Assembly: GCA_964509335.1 (NCBI GenBank)
Contig: CAZDXB010000003.1
Span: forward strand, 62,001-126,000
DNA: 64,000 bases
Direction of reading: 5' to 3'
DNA from: CAZDXB01 sp964509335
Lineage (GTDB): Bacteria > Bacteroidota > Ignavibacteria > Kapaibacteriales > UBA2268
The notes under the pieces are model-generated. The model did no database searches and had not been told where the DNA came from. It saw nothing but the letters and a program-made list of their open reading frames with translations. The number at the start of each line of letters is the position of its first letter. Within the stretch, counting starts at the first letter, position 1. The position numbers were made by a program, and so were the translations under genes. Shown here one piece after another: positions 7,953 through 17,643 of this stretch.

Positions 7953-8786
7953 CTATAGTTTAAGAACGTTCAATCTCGCTTCCAGCTTTTGAAATTTCTC
8001 GTATGGAACGACGAATTTGCCGAAATTTTCTTCGTCGAATACCTTGTAGCCGTGATAATCCGAGCCTCCGGTTTGTAATAATTGGTATTGTTTGGCGAAT
8101 CGCTTGTAGTATTTAACTACTTTTTCGAATAGCATCGGATGCGTAGTTTCAATTCCGCCTAAGCCTTTTTTTACCAAACCGTAAAGAAAGTTATGTTTGA
8201 GTATTCTGTATGGGTGCGCTAACGCGGCTATTCCTCCGGCGTCGTTTATCAGCGCGATAGCGTTGTCGATTGAGAAATATTCTTTCGTTACGTGAGCTTC
8301 TTTTGAGTCGCCGAGATATTTATCGAAGGCTTCTTTTTTTGTTTTGACGTATTCCCGTTCGACCATAGCTTCGGCTATGTGCGGTCTTATTATTGGCGCT
8401 CCGTTGGCTATGTGTTCTACCGATTCGTATTCCACGTGTTTGCCCAAATCGTCGAGTTTTAACAAAATCCGCTTCGCCCTTCTGAAGCGCGAATCTTTCA
8501 TTTGTTCGGTTTGTTCTAGCAACTTCTTGTTTTCAATATCGACTCCGTAGCCGAGAATATGATATTCGGTTTTATTGTCAAAGCTTGATATTTCGATTCC
8601 GGGAACGTATTCAATATCGTATTTTTTGCTAAGCTCGAGGCATTCTTTGCAAGCTCCCAAAGTGTCGTGGTCGGTAACGCTAATCGCCGATATTCCCGCT
8701 TCTTTCGCTTTGGCGAATATTTCTTCGGGAGTTAATTCTCCGTCGGAGTAAACCGAATGAATATGTAAATCGGCTACTTTATTCAT
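7953..8786 (-). CDS. PHP-domain phosphoesterase (TrpH/YciV-like)
   Basis: 277 residues beginning with the PHP metal motif: DLHIHSVYSDGELTP with H8, H10 and D15. It continues with SVTDHDT, HILGYGVD, a middle helical insertion, IAALAHPYR and TGGSDYHG, which together supply the metal ligands of PHP phosphoesterases. Close relatives are 3',5'-nucleoside bisphosphate phosphatases and oligoribonucleotide exonucleases (RNase AM); the exact substrate here is an inference. The start overlaps the end of proS by 8 bp, so it is translationally coupled and probably in one operon with proS. Confidence 0.88.
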   Translation of the reverse strand: MNKVADLHIHSVYSDGELTPEEIFAKAKEAGISAISVTDHDTLGACKECLELSKKYDIEYVPGIEISSFDNKTEYHILGYGVDIENKKLLEQTEQMKDSRFRRAKRILLKLDDLGKHVEYESVEHIANGAPIIRPHIAEAMVEREYVKTKKEAFDKYLGDSKEAHVTKEYFSIDNAIALINDAGGIAALAHPYRILKHNFLYGLVKKGLGGIETTHPMLFEKVVKYYKRFAKQYQLLQTGGSDYHGYKVFDEENFGKFVVPYEKFQKLEARLNVLKL

Positions 8787-10488
8787 ATTTGGCGTAAAAC
8801 TCTTTTACTTCTTTATTTATATCGTCTATAGGAATAGTTTTTCTTTCGCCGCTCTCTCGGTATTTAATTTCGATATTGCCTTTCTCGAAATTCTTTTTTC
8901 CGACGATTATTTGAATTGGGATTCCAATCAAGTCGGCGTCGTTAAATTTAATTCCGGGAGACTCGTCTCTGTCGTCGAATAATATATCTAGTCCGTCGTT
9001 TTTCAATTCTTCGTATATTTTCTCGCATCCTTCTTTGATATGTTCGAATTTGCTGAGGCTTAAGCCTATGATGTGAGCGTGGAAGGGAGCGAGAGGAGGT
9101 TTCCAGATAATCCCGTAATCGTCCTTGTTTTGTTCGATGAACGCCGCGAGAATTCTTTCTACTCCGATGCCGTAGCTTCCCATAATAATTGGTTTCTCTT
9201 TTCCGTCGGAGTCGAGGAATTTCGCGTTGAGCCCTTCGGAATATTTTGTTCCGAGCTTGAATATATGTCCCATTTCAATCGCTTTTATCGCTCTAAGTTT
9301 TGCGCCGCATTTCGGGCATTTTTCGCCGGCTTTTACAGTTCTCAAATCGACAAATTCGTCAATTTTGCAATCGCGTTTGAAGTCGATGTTTTTGTAATGA
9401 TAGCCGTCTTCGTTCGCGCCGCTTACGAGTCCGTTGGCGTCTTTTAATAAATTGTCGGCTATAACTTTGAATTTCGTTTTTAAATTAATTGGTCCGATGG
9501 AGCCGTGGTCGGCGCCGGTGTATTTAATTAGTTCTTTGGATTCCGCGGGGCGAATGTTGGCGGCTTCCAAGGCGGATTGAAGTTTTGTTTCGTTTAATTC
9601 GTCGTTGCCGCGCATAAATATTAAAACCGGCTTGTCGTTGGCGATGTAAACTACCGATTTAGCGCATCTCTTTTCGTCGAAACCGAACTGTTCAACCAAA
9701 TCGTCGATTGTTTTGGCGTTGGGCGTTGGGAACTTTTCTACTTCCTCGTTTTCTTCTATTCTTCCTAGCGGTTCAGCTTTTGATTCAGCCACTTCCATAT
9801 TCGCCGCGTAGCCGCATTCGTCGCAAATGGCGCAATTGTCTTCGCCGGCGTCGGATTCGACCATAAATTCCTGCGATTTAGAGCCGCCCATAGCTCCGCT
9901 GGACGCGCCGACTATGAAATATCTTAGATTGTATCGGCTAAAGATTTTCTTGTAAGCTTCGTAGTGTTTTTCGTAGTTTTTGTCTAACGCTTCCCAAGAA
10001 ACGTCGAGGGAGTAAGCGTCTTTCATAATAAATTGTCTGCCGCGTAGGACGCCGGATTTTGGTCTAGGTTCGTTGCGGAACTTCGTTTGAATTTGATACC
10101 AAATTTGCGGCAAATCTCTATATGATTTTACGCTCTGTTTTGCGTGGTAAGTTATTATTTCTTCGTGCGTAGGCGCCAACACTAAGTTCTCTCTGTTTTT
10201 CAATTTGAACATTACGTCGCCCATAGCCTCTACTCTGCCCGTCTCTTCCCATATTTCAATTGGATTCAAAGCGGGTAGCAAGAACTCCTGTCCGCCGATG
10301 GCGTCCATTTCTTCCCGCAAAATGTCCATTGCTTTTTTAAGAATTTTATATCCCATTGGAAGAAAAGAGAATACTCCGCCGGCAATTTGTCTTATCAGTC
10401 CCGCTCTAACCATTAGTTGGTGGGAGGGGATAACCGCTTCCGAAGGAGCTTCTTTCAACGTCGGTATAAAATACTCGCTCTGCTTCAT
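8779..10488 (-). CDS. proS: Proline--tRNA ligase
   Basis: 569 residues, the bacterial-type ProRS. Class II motif 1 lies around GYKILKKAMDILREEM, motif 2 around FRNEPRPKSGVLRGRQF and motif 3 at GSYGIGVERILAAF. The insertion editing domain that deacylates Ala-tRNAPro sits between motifs 2 and 3 (about 225-400), and a C-terminal anticodon-binding domain ends the protein. It charges tRNAPro in the cytoplasm. The ATG at 10488 lies about 180 bp from the divergent PerM-type gene, so the spacer should hold two promoters. The PHP gene overlaps its 3' end. Confidence 0.97.
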   Translation of the reverse strand: MKQSEYFIPTLKEAPSEAVIPSHQLMVRAGLIRQIAGGVFSFLPMGYKILKKAMDILREEMDAIGGQEFLLPALNPIEIWEETGRVEAMGDVMFKLKNRENLVLAPTHEEIITYHAKQSVKSYRDLPQIWYQIQTKFRNEPRPKSGVLRGRQFIMKDAYSLDVSWEALDKNYEKHYEAYKKIFSRYNLRYFIVGASSGAMGGSKSQEFMVESDAGEDNCAICDECGYAANMEVAESKAEPLGRIEENEEVEKFPTPNAKTIDDLVEQFGFDEKRCAKSVVYIANDKPVLIFMRGNDELNETKLQSALEAANIRPAESKELIKYTGADHGSIGPINLKTKFKVIADNLLKDANGLVSGANEDGYHYKNIDFKRDCKIDEFVDLRTVKAGEKCPKCGAKLRAIKAIEMGHIFKLGTKYSEGLNAKFLDSDGKEKPIIMGSYGIGVERILAAFIEQNKDDYGIIWKPPLAPFHAHIIGLSLSKFEHIKEGCEKIYEELKNDGLDILFDDRDESPGIKFNDADLIGIPIQIIVGKKNFEKGNIEIKYRESGERKTIPIDDINKEVKEFYAKYE

Positions 10489-10665
10489 AAATCTTTCGTC
10501 TTCGCTTCATTCAACATAAACTACAAACTTATCAAATTAATCTCAATTTGAGAATTTATTTATCTTTTGAATATGGAGTAGCGAATTATTCGGTTTGTAT
10601 TTTTTTTTATCATGATTATGTATTAATTTAGTTAAATATTTAAATTTTAAGCATAGAGAGTTAAT

Positions 10666-11802
10666 ATGGATAATACTGTAAAGACAATTTACATCATCTT
10701 TCTGCTGGTTCTTATATTCTATTTGATGTCCGTTCTGTCGTCGATATTAATTCCTTTGGCTTTGGCGTTTCTTTTCGCCGTGCTTTTTCAGCCGTTCGCG
10801 GTTTATATGAACGAAAAGCTGAAAGCCCCTAATTGGTTGATTATGCCTATAATAGCGATATTTTCGCTGGCGGTGATTTACGGGCTGTTCAATATAATTT
10901 ACGAAACCGCCCTGCAGATTGTCGAGCAGAAGGAGTTTCTAGTTGAAAAATTTAACGAAAAGGTTATTAGTTCTATTCATTTGCTTGACGTTTTAACCGG
11001 CGATTATATAAATCTTAACGTATTGATTGAGCAGTTCAACGCAAAACTAACGAGCGAGTGGGTTACTACCGCTATAGGAGGATTGGCTCAGGGGTTGGGT
11101 TCTTTTACGGGTTCGTTCTTTATGTTTGCTATTTATTATATTGTATTGCTCGCCGGTTTGAGCAATTATAAAGATTATTTGATATACGTCGGCGGGGGAA
11201 AAGCCGATTCTTTAATGAAGAATTACGAGCGTATTCAGAAATCCATTTACAGATACGTCGTTTTAAAGGTGTTAATTAATCTCGCTCTCGGGGTTCAGGT
11301 ATATATTATTTGTCTGGCTTTCGGAATCAAGTTCGCTATTTTTTGGGGATTCTTAACTTTTCTCCTGCATTTTATACCGTCTATTGGTTCGATATTAACG
11401 GGAATTCCTCCGCTTATAATGGCGATAATACAATTTAATTCTATTGAAAAGATGCTGTTATTGTTAGTATTGCTTGTTGCGATACAAGCGATAATGGGCA
11501 ATTTGGTAGAACCGAAAATTATGGGTTCGAGACTGAAACTGAACACTCTAACCGTGTTGTTCGGACTGGTTTTCTGGGGGTATATCTGGGGCGTTCCCGG
11601 TATGATACTTTCGGTGCCTTTAATGGTGTTTATTAAGCTATTGTTCGAGCATATACCTTCGCTTCAAATTGTGGCGAGGGTTATGGGGTCGCCCGACGAA
11701 CTCGACGAGGAGGGAAAAAAGAAATTAAGGCAATTTCGTAAATCCCGAGAAAATATGGAATGTGCAGACGAAGAGAAAGAGAGTGAAAACAATAAGAACT
11801 AA
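10666..11802 (+). CDS. AI-2E/PerM family permease
   Basis: 378 residues with about eight hydrophobic segments and the family pattern: two or three N-terminal helices with IPLALAFLFAVLFQPF, a soluble helical stretch (about 85-150), then GLAQGLGSF, FLLHFIPSIGSILTGIPP and NLVEPKIMGSRLKLNTL near the C-terminus. Members of PF01594 include AI-2 exporter TqsA and sodium/proton antiporters, so the transported molecule cannot be told. A charged cytoplasmic tail rich in Lys and Glu ends the protein. Divergent from proS; a T9SS hydrolase gene follows 63 bp downstream. Confidence 0.9.
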   Translation: MDNTVKTIYIIFLLVLIFYLMSVLSSILIPLALAFLFAVLFQPFAVYMNEKLKAPNWLIMPIIAIFSLAVIYGLFNIIYETALQIVEQKEFLVEKFNEKVISSIHLLDVLTGDYINLNVLIEQFNAKLTSEWVTTAIGGLAQGLGSFTGSFFMFAIYYIVLLAGLSNYKDYLIYVGGGKADSLMKNYERIQKSIYRYVVLKVLINLALGVQVYIICLAFGIKFAIFWGFLTFLLHFIPSIGSILTGIPPLIMAIIQFNSIEKMLLLLVLLVAIQAIMGNLVEPKIMGSRLKLNTLTVLFGLVFWGYIWGVPGMILSVPLMVFIKLLFEHIPSLQIVARVMGSPDELDEEGKKKLRQFRKSRENMECADEEKESENNKN

Positions 11803-11865
11803 AAGAATTTATCGATATTGGAAACTTAAAGTCTGTTACTATAGTTATTTGAATAAAGAGTAAGA

Positions 11866-13791
11866 ATGGAAATGAGAAAGACGTTTTTTTTATTTATACT
11901 TCTGGCGCAGTTATTTGGCGGGGCGATTTTAACTGGGAAATTATGGACTGAAATTGAAATACCCGTTCGCGACGACAACGTCCTGAAAGCCGATTTCTAT
12001 TCTACCGACACAACGGTAAAGAAGCCCGTAATATTAATACAAACTCCTTATAATAAGGAATACTATAGATATTACGAAAAACTGCCTCCCCAAACCGCGG
12101 CGAGCGACGCTTTATTCGACACGCTGAATTATAATTACGTAATAGTTGATTGGCGCGGTTTTTACGCAAACAGCGACGTTCCGGCGCAAGGATACGACAG
12201 AGGTCTCGACGGCTACGATATTGTGGAGTGGATAGCCGACCAAAGTTGGTGCAACGGCAAAATCGGGACTTCCGGCAGTTCCGCGCTGGGATATATTCAA
12301 TTTCAAACGGCGAGACATTGTCCCCCACATCTCGTTTGCGCCGCTCCTTTCGTTAAAGATTTAACAATGAATTACGGCGATTATTATTACGGCGGCGTTT
12401 TGAGAAGGGAACACACGGAAGTTCGGGAAAAGCTCGGTTTTCTAAGCGTCGAACAAATAATCCTACATCCGACTTTGGACGCCTATTGGAAATATATCGA
12501 GAACGTTACGTCCTACGCCGACGAAATAGCCGTTCCCACTCTTATGGTTAGCGGTTGGTTCGACCATTATCCAAGCGATATCATTCGAACTTTCGAAAAT
12601 CTGAGAGAGAAAAGCGATTCAAAAGTTAAGGACAAACATAAACTTGTAATGGGACCTTGGCTTCACGCCGAACTCGGCAGGGTTAAACAAGGAGAAATGG
12701 AATACCCCGAAGCCGAGAACGTAGCTCAAGGAGCGAAAAAGCGTTTTTTTGATTATTATTTATTAGGCGCTAAAAACGGCTGGATTTTAGAACCTTCGAT
12801 GAAGTATTTTGTGTTGGGCGTTAATCGCTGGTTTAGCTCCGACGGAGACAAAGTTTGGGAAGGAGATGTTTCTAAAGATACTCTTTATCTGTCCAATGAT
12901 TTTCAATTGCAAAAGGAGCCGCCAATTTCCGCCAATCCGCCGGACACTATTGTTTACAATCCGAAAAATCCGTCTCCTACAGTCGGCGGTTCTCGTTTTA
13001 ATCCGTTCGAGCAGAACGTTCCGAAAGGACCAATGGATATTAGACAAGAAGTAGAATCCCGAGACGACGTCTTAATATACGAAACGGAGGTTTTTCAAAA
13101 ACCGTTGACAATAGCCGGCAGTATAACGGTTGAGCTTTTCGTTTCGTCGAACCGAACAGACACGGATTTCGGCGTCAGACTGTGCGACGTATATCCCGAC
13201 GGCAGGTCGATTATTTTAACTCAAGGGATTAAGCGATGCCGGTTCAGAAACGGTTTGGAGGAAGAGGAGCTAATGACTCCCGGAGAAATATATAAAATAA
13301 GCGTTGAATTGGAGGATTTAGCGGTCGCCTTCGAAAAGGGGCATAAGCTTAAGATAGTCGTAAGCTCTTCGAATTATCCAATGTTCGACGTTAATATTAA
13401 CGACGGCGGTCCTCTTTACGAATCCGGCGACACTTTGACGGCGGAGAATTTAGTTTATTCGGACGCCGAACATCCCTCGAAAATAATATTTCCTTATTTC
13501 TATCCGCTGGATGTCAAGGAAGAAAGTCAATCTGGAGCGTCCGCGGCGTTAGCTTATCCAAATCCGGCAAAAGAACGAATTCAAGTTTCGCTTTCAAAGG
13601 AAAACATAGGCGAGACACAAATATCAATTTACGATATATTCGGCGTCGAGCGAGCGAGTAAAACGATAGCCGCCGGCTCCTCTGAACGAAAAGTCGATTT
13701 CGACGTTTCGGATTTGCCGGACGGAGTTTATTTTATTAGAATAAGAACGAAAAACAATTGTAAAACATTAAAATTCAGCAAAGTAAAATGA
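11866..13791 (+). CDS. CocE/NonD-type hydrolase with T9SS sorting domain
   Basis: 641 residues. A signal peptide (MRKTFFLFILLAQLFGGAIL) is followed by an S15-type alpha/beta hydrolase (about 28-300) with the nucleophile motif GSSALG (Ser139 by analogy with GVSYLG of cocaine esterase), WFDHYP for the acid region and GPWLHAE for the histidine. A beta-sandwich X-Pro dipeptidyl-peptidase C-terminal domain follows (about 340-540). The last 85 residues form a type A T9SS sorting domain: AYPNPAKERIQVSL ... DLPDGVYFIRI. Predicted to be secreted through T9SS to the surface, cleaving an ester, amide or X-Pro peptide. Two ATG codons (11866 and 11872) are possible starts. The next gene overlaps by 4 bp (ATGA). 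Confidence 0.9.
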   Translation: MEMRKTFFLFILLAQLFGGAILTGKLWTEIEIPVRDDNVLKADFYSTDTTVKKPVILIQTPYNKEYYRYYEKLPPQTAASDALFDTLNYNYVIVDWRGFYANSDVPAQGYDRGLDGYDIVEWIADQSWCNGKIGTSGSSALGYIQFQTARHCPPHLVCAAPFVKDLTMNYGDYYYGGVLRREHTEVREKLGFLSVEQIILHPTLDAYWKYIENVTSYADEIAVPTLMVSGWFDHYPSDIIRTFENLREKSDSKVKDKHKLVMGPWLHAELGRVKQGEMEYPEAENVAQGAKKRFFDYYLLGAKNGWILEPSMKYFVLGVNRWFSSDGDKVWEGDVSKDTLYLSNDFQLQKEPPISANPPDTIVYNPKNPSPTVGGSRFNPFEQNVPKGPMDIRQEVESRDDVLIYETEVFQKPLTIAGSITVELFVSSNRTDTDFGVRLCDVYPDGRSIILTQGIKRCRFRNGLEEEELMTPGEIYKISVELEDLAVAFEKGHKLKIVVSSSNYPMFDVNINDGGPLYESGDTLTAENLVYSDAEHPSKIIFPYFYPLDVKEESQSGASAALAYPNPAKERIQVSLSKENIGETQISIYDIFGVERASKTIAAGSSERKVDFDVSDLPDGVYFIRIRTKNNCKTLKFSKVK

Positions 13792-14879
13792 AAAAGATAT
13801 TAGTTTTCTCGATAGTTTTCTTTTGCGCGTTAAGCGCTTACGCTCAGTTTTCCAAGGTGCCGGATATACCTTACGCCGAAGATTCCGAGCGGCAGAAACT
13901 TGACTTGTATCTTCCCGACAACCCAACGGAAAATCGTCCTATAGTATTATGGATTCACGGCGGCGCTTGGATAGTAGGCGACAAAAATCCGATTCCATTT
14001 CACGCGAGAACTCTCTTGGGAAGAGGATACGCCGTAGCCAGCCTGAATTATCGTTTTTTACAAGATTCAATGTTTCCCGCCCAAATTCACGATTGCAAAG
14101 CGGCGGTAAGATGGATAAGAGCCAATGCTTCGGATTATGGAATTATCGCCGAAAAAATCGGCGTTTGGGGAGGTTCCGCGGGCGGTCATTTATCGGCTCT
14201 TTTGGGAACGAGCGCCGGAGTTGAATTTCTTGAAGGCGATTTAGGAAACGCTGAATATTCCAGCGCGGTTCAAGCCGCTTGCGATTATTACGGTCCGACG
14301 GATTTATCAGAAATGTCGGCGGAACAACACAGCGGAGAAATAATAAAGGAGTTTTTCAGGCAGTATCCCGATTCGGCGAGTCCCGTCTTTTACGTCGATT
14401 CCAACGACCCGCCGTTTTTGATTTTCCACGGAACGAACGACCCCTTAGTTCCATATCGACAGAGTATTAAATTGGATTCTATTTTGAAATATAGGGGAGT
14501 TGAAAGCGAGCTTGTGTTAATACCCGGAGCGGGGCACGGCGGCTCTGAGTTTCAGTCGGATTCTGTGTTGCGGAAAATTTGGAGATTTTTCGACCGGCAT
14601 ATTAAATCGGCGATTTCCGTCGAGGAGTCCGACGAGGATAGAGGGTTCAAGATTTATCCGAATCCCGCGGACGACAAAGTGTTTTTAGCGCTTAATCAAT
14701 TGAGTCCAACAATTAGCGTTCAACTGGTCAACGTTCTGGGAGAAATTATGCTGAACAAGAAAATAAAGGCTTGCGAAAATCCTGTCCGCTTAGATATTAG
14801 CTCTCTTCCAAACGGCGTTTACTGCGTTAGAGCGTTCGACGGTAAACATTGCGAGAAGGGGATTTTTGTTAAGAAATAA
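13788..14879 (+). CDS. Secreted alpha/beta hydrolase (carboxylesterase) with T9SS sorting domain
   Basis: 363 residues. Signal peptide (residues 1-20, ending AYAQ), then an esterase/lipase fold of the BD-FAE or hormone-sensitive-lipase type: oxyanion HGGAW at 57-61, nucleophile GGSAGG with Ser130, acid in FHGTNDPLVP and histidine in GAGHGG. From about residue 275 a type A T9SS sorting domain runs to the end (IYPNPADDKVFL ... SLPNGVYCVRAF). It overlaps the preceding hydrolase by 4 bp, so the two are translated together. Probable joint role: surface breakdown of an esterified polymer or peptide substrate; the substrate is unknown. Confidence 0.92.
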   Translation: MKKILVFSIVFFCALSAYAQFSKVPDIPYAEDSERQKLDLYLPDNPTENRPIVLWIHGGAWIVGDKNPIPFHARTLLGRGYAVASLNYRFLQDSMFPAQIHDCKAAVRWIRANASDYGIIAEKIGVWGGSAGGHLSALLGTSAGVEFLEGDLGNAEYSSAVQAACDYYGPTDLSEMSAEQHSGEIIKEFFRQYPDSASPVFYVDSNDPPFLIFHGTNDPLVPYRQSIKLDSILKYRGVESELVLIPGAGHGGSEFQSDSVLRKIWRFFDRHIKSAISVEESDEDRGFKIYPNPADDKVFLALNQLSPTISVQLVNVLGEIMLNKKIKACENPVRLDISSLPNGVYCVRAFDGKHCEKGIFVKK

Positions 14880-14889
14880 ATGTCCCCGT

Positions 14890-15297
14890 CTATTTGATTT
14901 TTATCAAATGCGACGGGCAGCTATTGCAATCAGAAGAGCCGAAGCCTTTTACTGGGACTGAAGCGTCCTTTTCTTTTAATACCGCTAAATTCCTTTCGCA
15001 TTCTTCGCGACGTTCGGAGGGGAATGTTTTTACTTCGATTATTTCAGCGTTTTCGTTAGCTAGAAGATAGTCTATATGCCAACGGATTTTTATTTCGCTT
15101 TTTCCTTTAGCGTTTTTCAAGTGTCTTTCTACTCTTTGCAGAAGATTTTTCATAGCGCTGCCGGTGTAAATGTATATTCCTTTTTCAAATATCTTGAATC
15201 CCAGCGCGCCGATTTTTATATTGGAACGTTTTTTGATTTTAATGATGAGTTGATATGAGCCTTTATTCGTTTTGTTTGCGTTATAGATTTTTTTCAT
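14890..15297 (-). CDS. DUF123 / GIY-YIG-like protein
   Basis: 135 residues matching DUF123 (PF01986), a GIY-YIG-related family sometimes fused to endonuclease III. It starts with GSYQLIIKIKK, has the GIY-YIG-like KGIYIYTGSAMKNLLQRVERHL, then KIRWHIDYLL, and ends with DCNSCPSHLIKI, where conserved cysteines and a histidine sit. A nuclease or nucleic-acid-binding role is suspected for the family but not established. It is convergent with the esterase gene, only 10 bp apart, with no terminator hairpin between them. Confidence 0.85.
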   Translation of the reverse strand: MKKIYNANKTNKGSYQLIIKIKKRSNIKIGALGFKIFEKGIYIYTGSAMKNLLQRVERHLKNAKGKSEIKIRWHIDYLLANENAEIIEVKTFPSERREECERNLAVLKEKDASVPVKGFGSSDCNSCPSHLIKIK

Positions 15298-15490
15298 TAG
15301 TTTCTTTATTCATTCCGAACAAATTTGTTAAATAAGACAATTTAAAGTAAACATAGCAAAAAAATAGTAAATTTTGTTGAAATTATGTGGAAATAGTTTG
15401 GAAATTCTAATGAAAATCTTTATTATTGTAACGCAGCATAAAGAGAAATAAGAGGGGGAGCGAATTTTATGAATTATTAAGGTGAGGAAT

Positions 15491-16672
15491 ATGAAGAATT
15501 TGCTCTTTTTGACGCTGTTGCTAACGTTCTCTTATTTCGCTCTGGACGCGGCTCAGCCATTAGTTGAACTTAAGGATTTGCCACCCGACGAGAAGTTGGA
15601 GTTTTACGAGGAAAGCGAAGAGCTTTTTGTCGATAAAGTTTTGGAATACTACAATTACGTTCTCGCGTTCAAAACTCAACTCGATATGCTCGGCGTCGAT
15701 ACGAAAATCAAATTTTCGTCTCCGACCTACGAAGAATTGACGGATTTGGATTTAAAAGTAATCAAAAAGTATTTCGCGATAGCAAAAGCTTTGGAAAAAG
15801 AAGTGAAGCAAGCTTCGGGCAATTTTGCTCGCAATGAAATCCAAGAGCTTCGAGAAGAAACGGCGAAACAAAAAAGGAAGTTTGATAGTTTAAGTTTGCA
15901 AGAGAAAAAAGAATATTTAGCGGCGAATAGCATATCTTTTTACAAACGACGCATCGAAAATCTTTTGAATGAAAATCAGCGTCAGAACGTCGTTATTGAT
16001 TCTTTGAAATACGAGACTTACGAGCAAGTTAACAAGACTAGAGAGAAAGTAAAAGAATATTACGAGGATTATTTTAAGTATTCTTCGCCGGTAGTTTCAA
16101 TTTCCGGTAGCGGCAATTATTTCTTTTTCCCCGACGAAAGAATAGAAGAGAAAGTTTCGTTTGGAATGGAAGCGATATTTAATTTGCAGCCTATATCTAA
16201 GTACGGCAAGTACTTTGATGTATGGGGAGCCTATTGGGCGCCGGTTTTTAACGCGAATTATGACAATCCAAATTTATATAGACTTCCCCCAAATTATTCT
16301 CAAACGTATAAATGGAATAATCATTTATATGCTTTGGGAGCGAATATATCCATCCCCAATATTTTGAAATTAGAAGATTTAGCTATCGGTTTCAAGACGG
16401 GAGCCGGTCAGTTTTGGGGCAAAGGACATATGTATAACGTGAACGAAGAAATAGCGGATTATTCCGGGCAGGTTCTGAAATTTGAATTGAATTTTGGCAA
16501 GCCGAACGTATTCGCTCCAATTCAGATTTTCGCGTCCTACTCCACTTATTTTTTATCAGACGACTTAACTTTTCATTCGCCGAATAAGTGGGATATAATA
16601 GACTTAAACGAGCCAAACATATCTTCGTTCGCCATAGGCGTCAGATATATTGTATTGAAATCCTCTTTTTAG
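15491..16672 (+). CDS. Exported coiled-coil protein with beta-barrel-like C-terminus
   Basis: About 393 residues, not assigned to a named family. A GTG at 15482 is in frame, but it lies inside the ribosome site (AAGGTGAGG) of the ATG at 15491, which I take as the start. It has a signal peptide (MKNLLFLTLLLTFSYFALDA), a highly charged helical region (about 20-210) with likely coiled coil, then about 180 residues of alternating aromatic and hydrophobic strands (VSISGSGNYFFFP, GVRYIVLKSSF) ending in phenylalanine, typical of outer-membrane barrels. Inference: a periplasmic coil anchored in the outer membrane. It is followed 30 bp later by the TPR/LRR protein, probably co-transcribed. Confidence 0.65.
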   Translation: MKNLLFLTLLLTFSYFALDAAQPLVELKDLPPDEKLEFYEESEELFVDKVLEYYNYVLAFKTQLDMLGVDTKIKFSSPTYEELTDLDLKVIKKYFAIAKALEKEVKQASGNFARNEIQELREETAKQKRKFDSLSLQEKKEYLAANSISFYKRRIENLLNENQRQNVVIDSLKYETYEQVNKTREKVKEYYEDYFKYSSPVVSISGSGNYFFFPDERIEEKVSFGMEAIFNLQPISKYGKYFDVWGAYWAPVFNANYDNPNLYRLPPNYSQTYKWNNHLYALGANISIPNILKLEDLAIGFKTGAGQFWGKGHMYNVNEEIADYSGQVLKFELNFGKPNVFAPIQIFASYSTYFLSDDLTFHSPNKWDIIDLNEPNISSFAIGVRYIVLKSSF

Positions 16673-16702
16673 TTTGATGAATAATTATTTTAGGAAAATA
16701 AT

Positions 16703-17590
16703 ATGAATAAAATAATCAGAATTTTTTCGATAGTAATTTGTTTCGCGTTTTTATCGAATTTTGCAACCGCTCAAAAAGGAGAGTTGGAATTAGGCGTTCG
16801 ATATTTAAAGTTGGGAAACTCATATAGGGAAGCGAAAAACTTCGATAAAGCAAAAGAATATTTAACCAAAGGATTTAAACGCGTCGATTCAAAAAGCCTT
16901 TATTGGAAGGCGGCGGCTTTAGAGTACTTGGGGTATTATTACAGAGACGCCGAAAACGATATAGGCAAAGCCATTCAACATCTCGACGAAGCTCGTCTTA
17001 TTTTTGAAAAAGTCGTTAAACAGAACGACGGGAGTCAAGAAGCCTTAGAGGAAGTAATGGATAGAATACAGTATCTTTCGATAAATGTCAAAGAGCTTGA
17101 AAAAAGCGAGGATATAGAAAAAGTTGAAATCGAAAGCGGCAGTTCTGTTAAAAGCGAAAGAATTAATTACAAAGGCGGCGCCGTCGGCAACTACGACAAT
17201 CAAAAACTTAGGCAGCTGCCTCCGGATTTGGACGAGAGTATCGAGAATTTGAGTTTGGCTAATAACAAGTTCAGGGATTTTCCTAATAGGTTGCTTGATT
17301 TTTCTAACTTACAGTTTTTGAATCTTTCTAATAACAAAATCAAAAAGTTGCCGCAAGATATAAACGATTTATCGAAGTTGATATACTTGGATTTGTACGA
17401 CAACGATTTGGAAGAGATTCCGAGAGATATTTGCGGCTGTGAAAATCTTCAAGTCTTGAATCTGAAAGGCAACGAGATTAATTTTGAATCGTTAACGAAC
17501 ATCATTCGTTGTCTTCCGAATACTAATATTTTGTTCGACGAATACGAGCCGAAATCTGAAGAGGAAACGGAAGATTATCTAAATTATTAG
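16703..17590 (+). CDS. Exported TPR and leucine-rich-repeat protein
   Basis: 295 residues. Signal peptide (residues 1-23, ending ATAQ), two or three TPR-like helical pairs (about 28-115, YLKLGNSYREAKNFDKAKEY), a linker, then about four bacterial leucine-rich repeats (about 165-275) such as LQFLNLSNNKIKKLPQDI and LIYLDLYDNDLEEIP. Both repeat types are protein-binding scaffolds; no catalytic domain is present. It is probably periplasmic, working with the preceding outer-membrane-like protein. The C-terminal tail is acidic. No T9SS tail is seen. Confidence 0.8.
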   Translation: MNKIIRIFSIVICFAFLSNFATAQKGELELGVRYLKLGNSYREAKNFDKAKEYLTKGFKRVDSKSLYWKAAALEYLGYYYRDAENDIGKAIQHLDEARLIFEKVVKQNDGSQEALEEVMDRIQYLSINVKELEKSEDIEKVEIESGSSVKSERINYKGGAVGNYDNQKLRQLPPDLDESIENLSLANNKFRDFPNRLLDFSNLQFLNLSNNKIKKLPQDINDLSKLIYLDLYDNDLEEIPRDICGCENLQVLNLKGNEINFESLTNIIRCLPNTNILFDEYEPKSEEETEDYLNY

Positions 17591-17643
17591 AATTTCCGTT
17601 TAGTAGCCGTTATATATTTACGAATAGTAAGTTTTTAGAGATT

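Noticed and set aside
15482..15490. GTG start for the exported coil protein
   Set aside because: It overlaps the ribosome site of the ATG at 15491, which gives a normal signal peptide.
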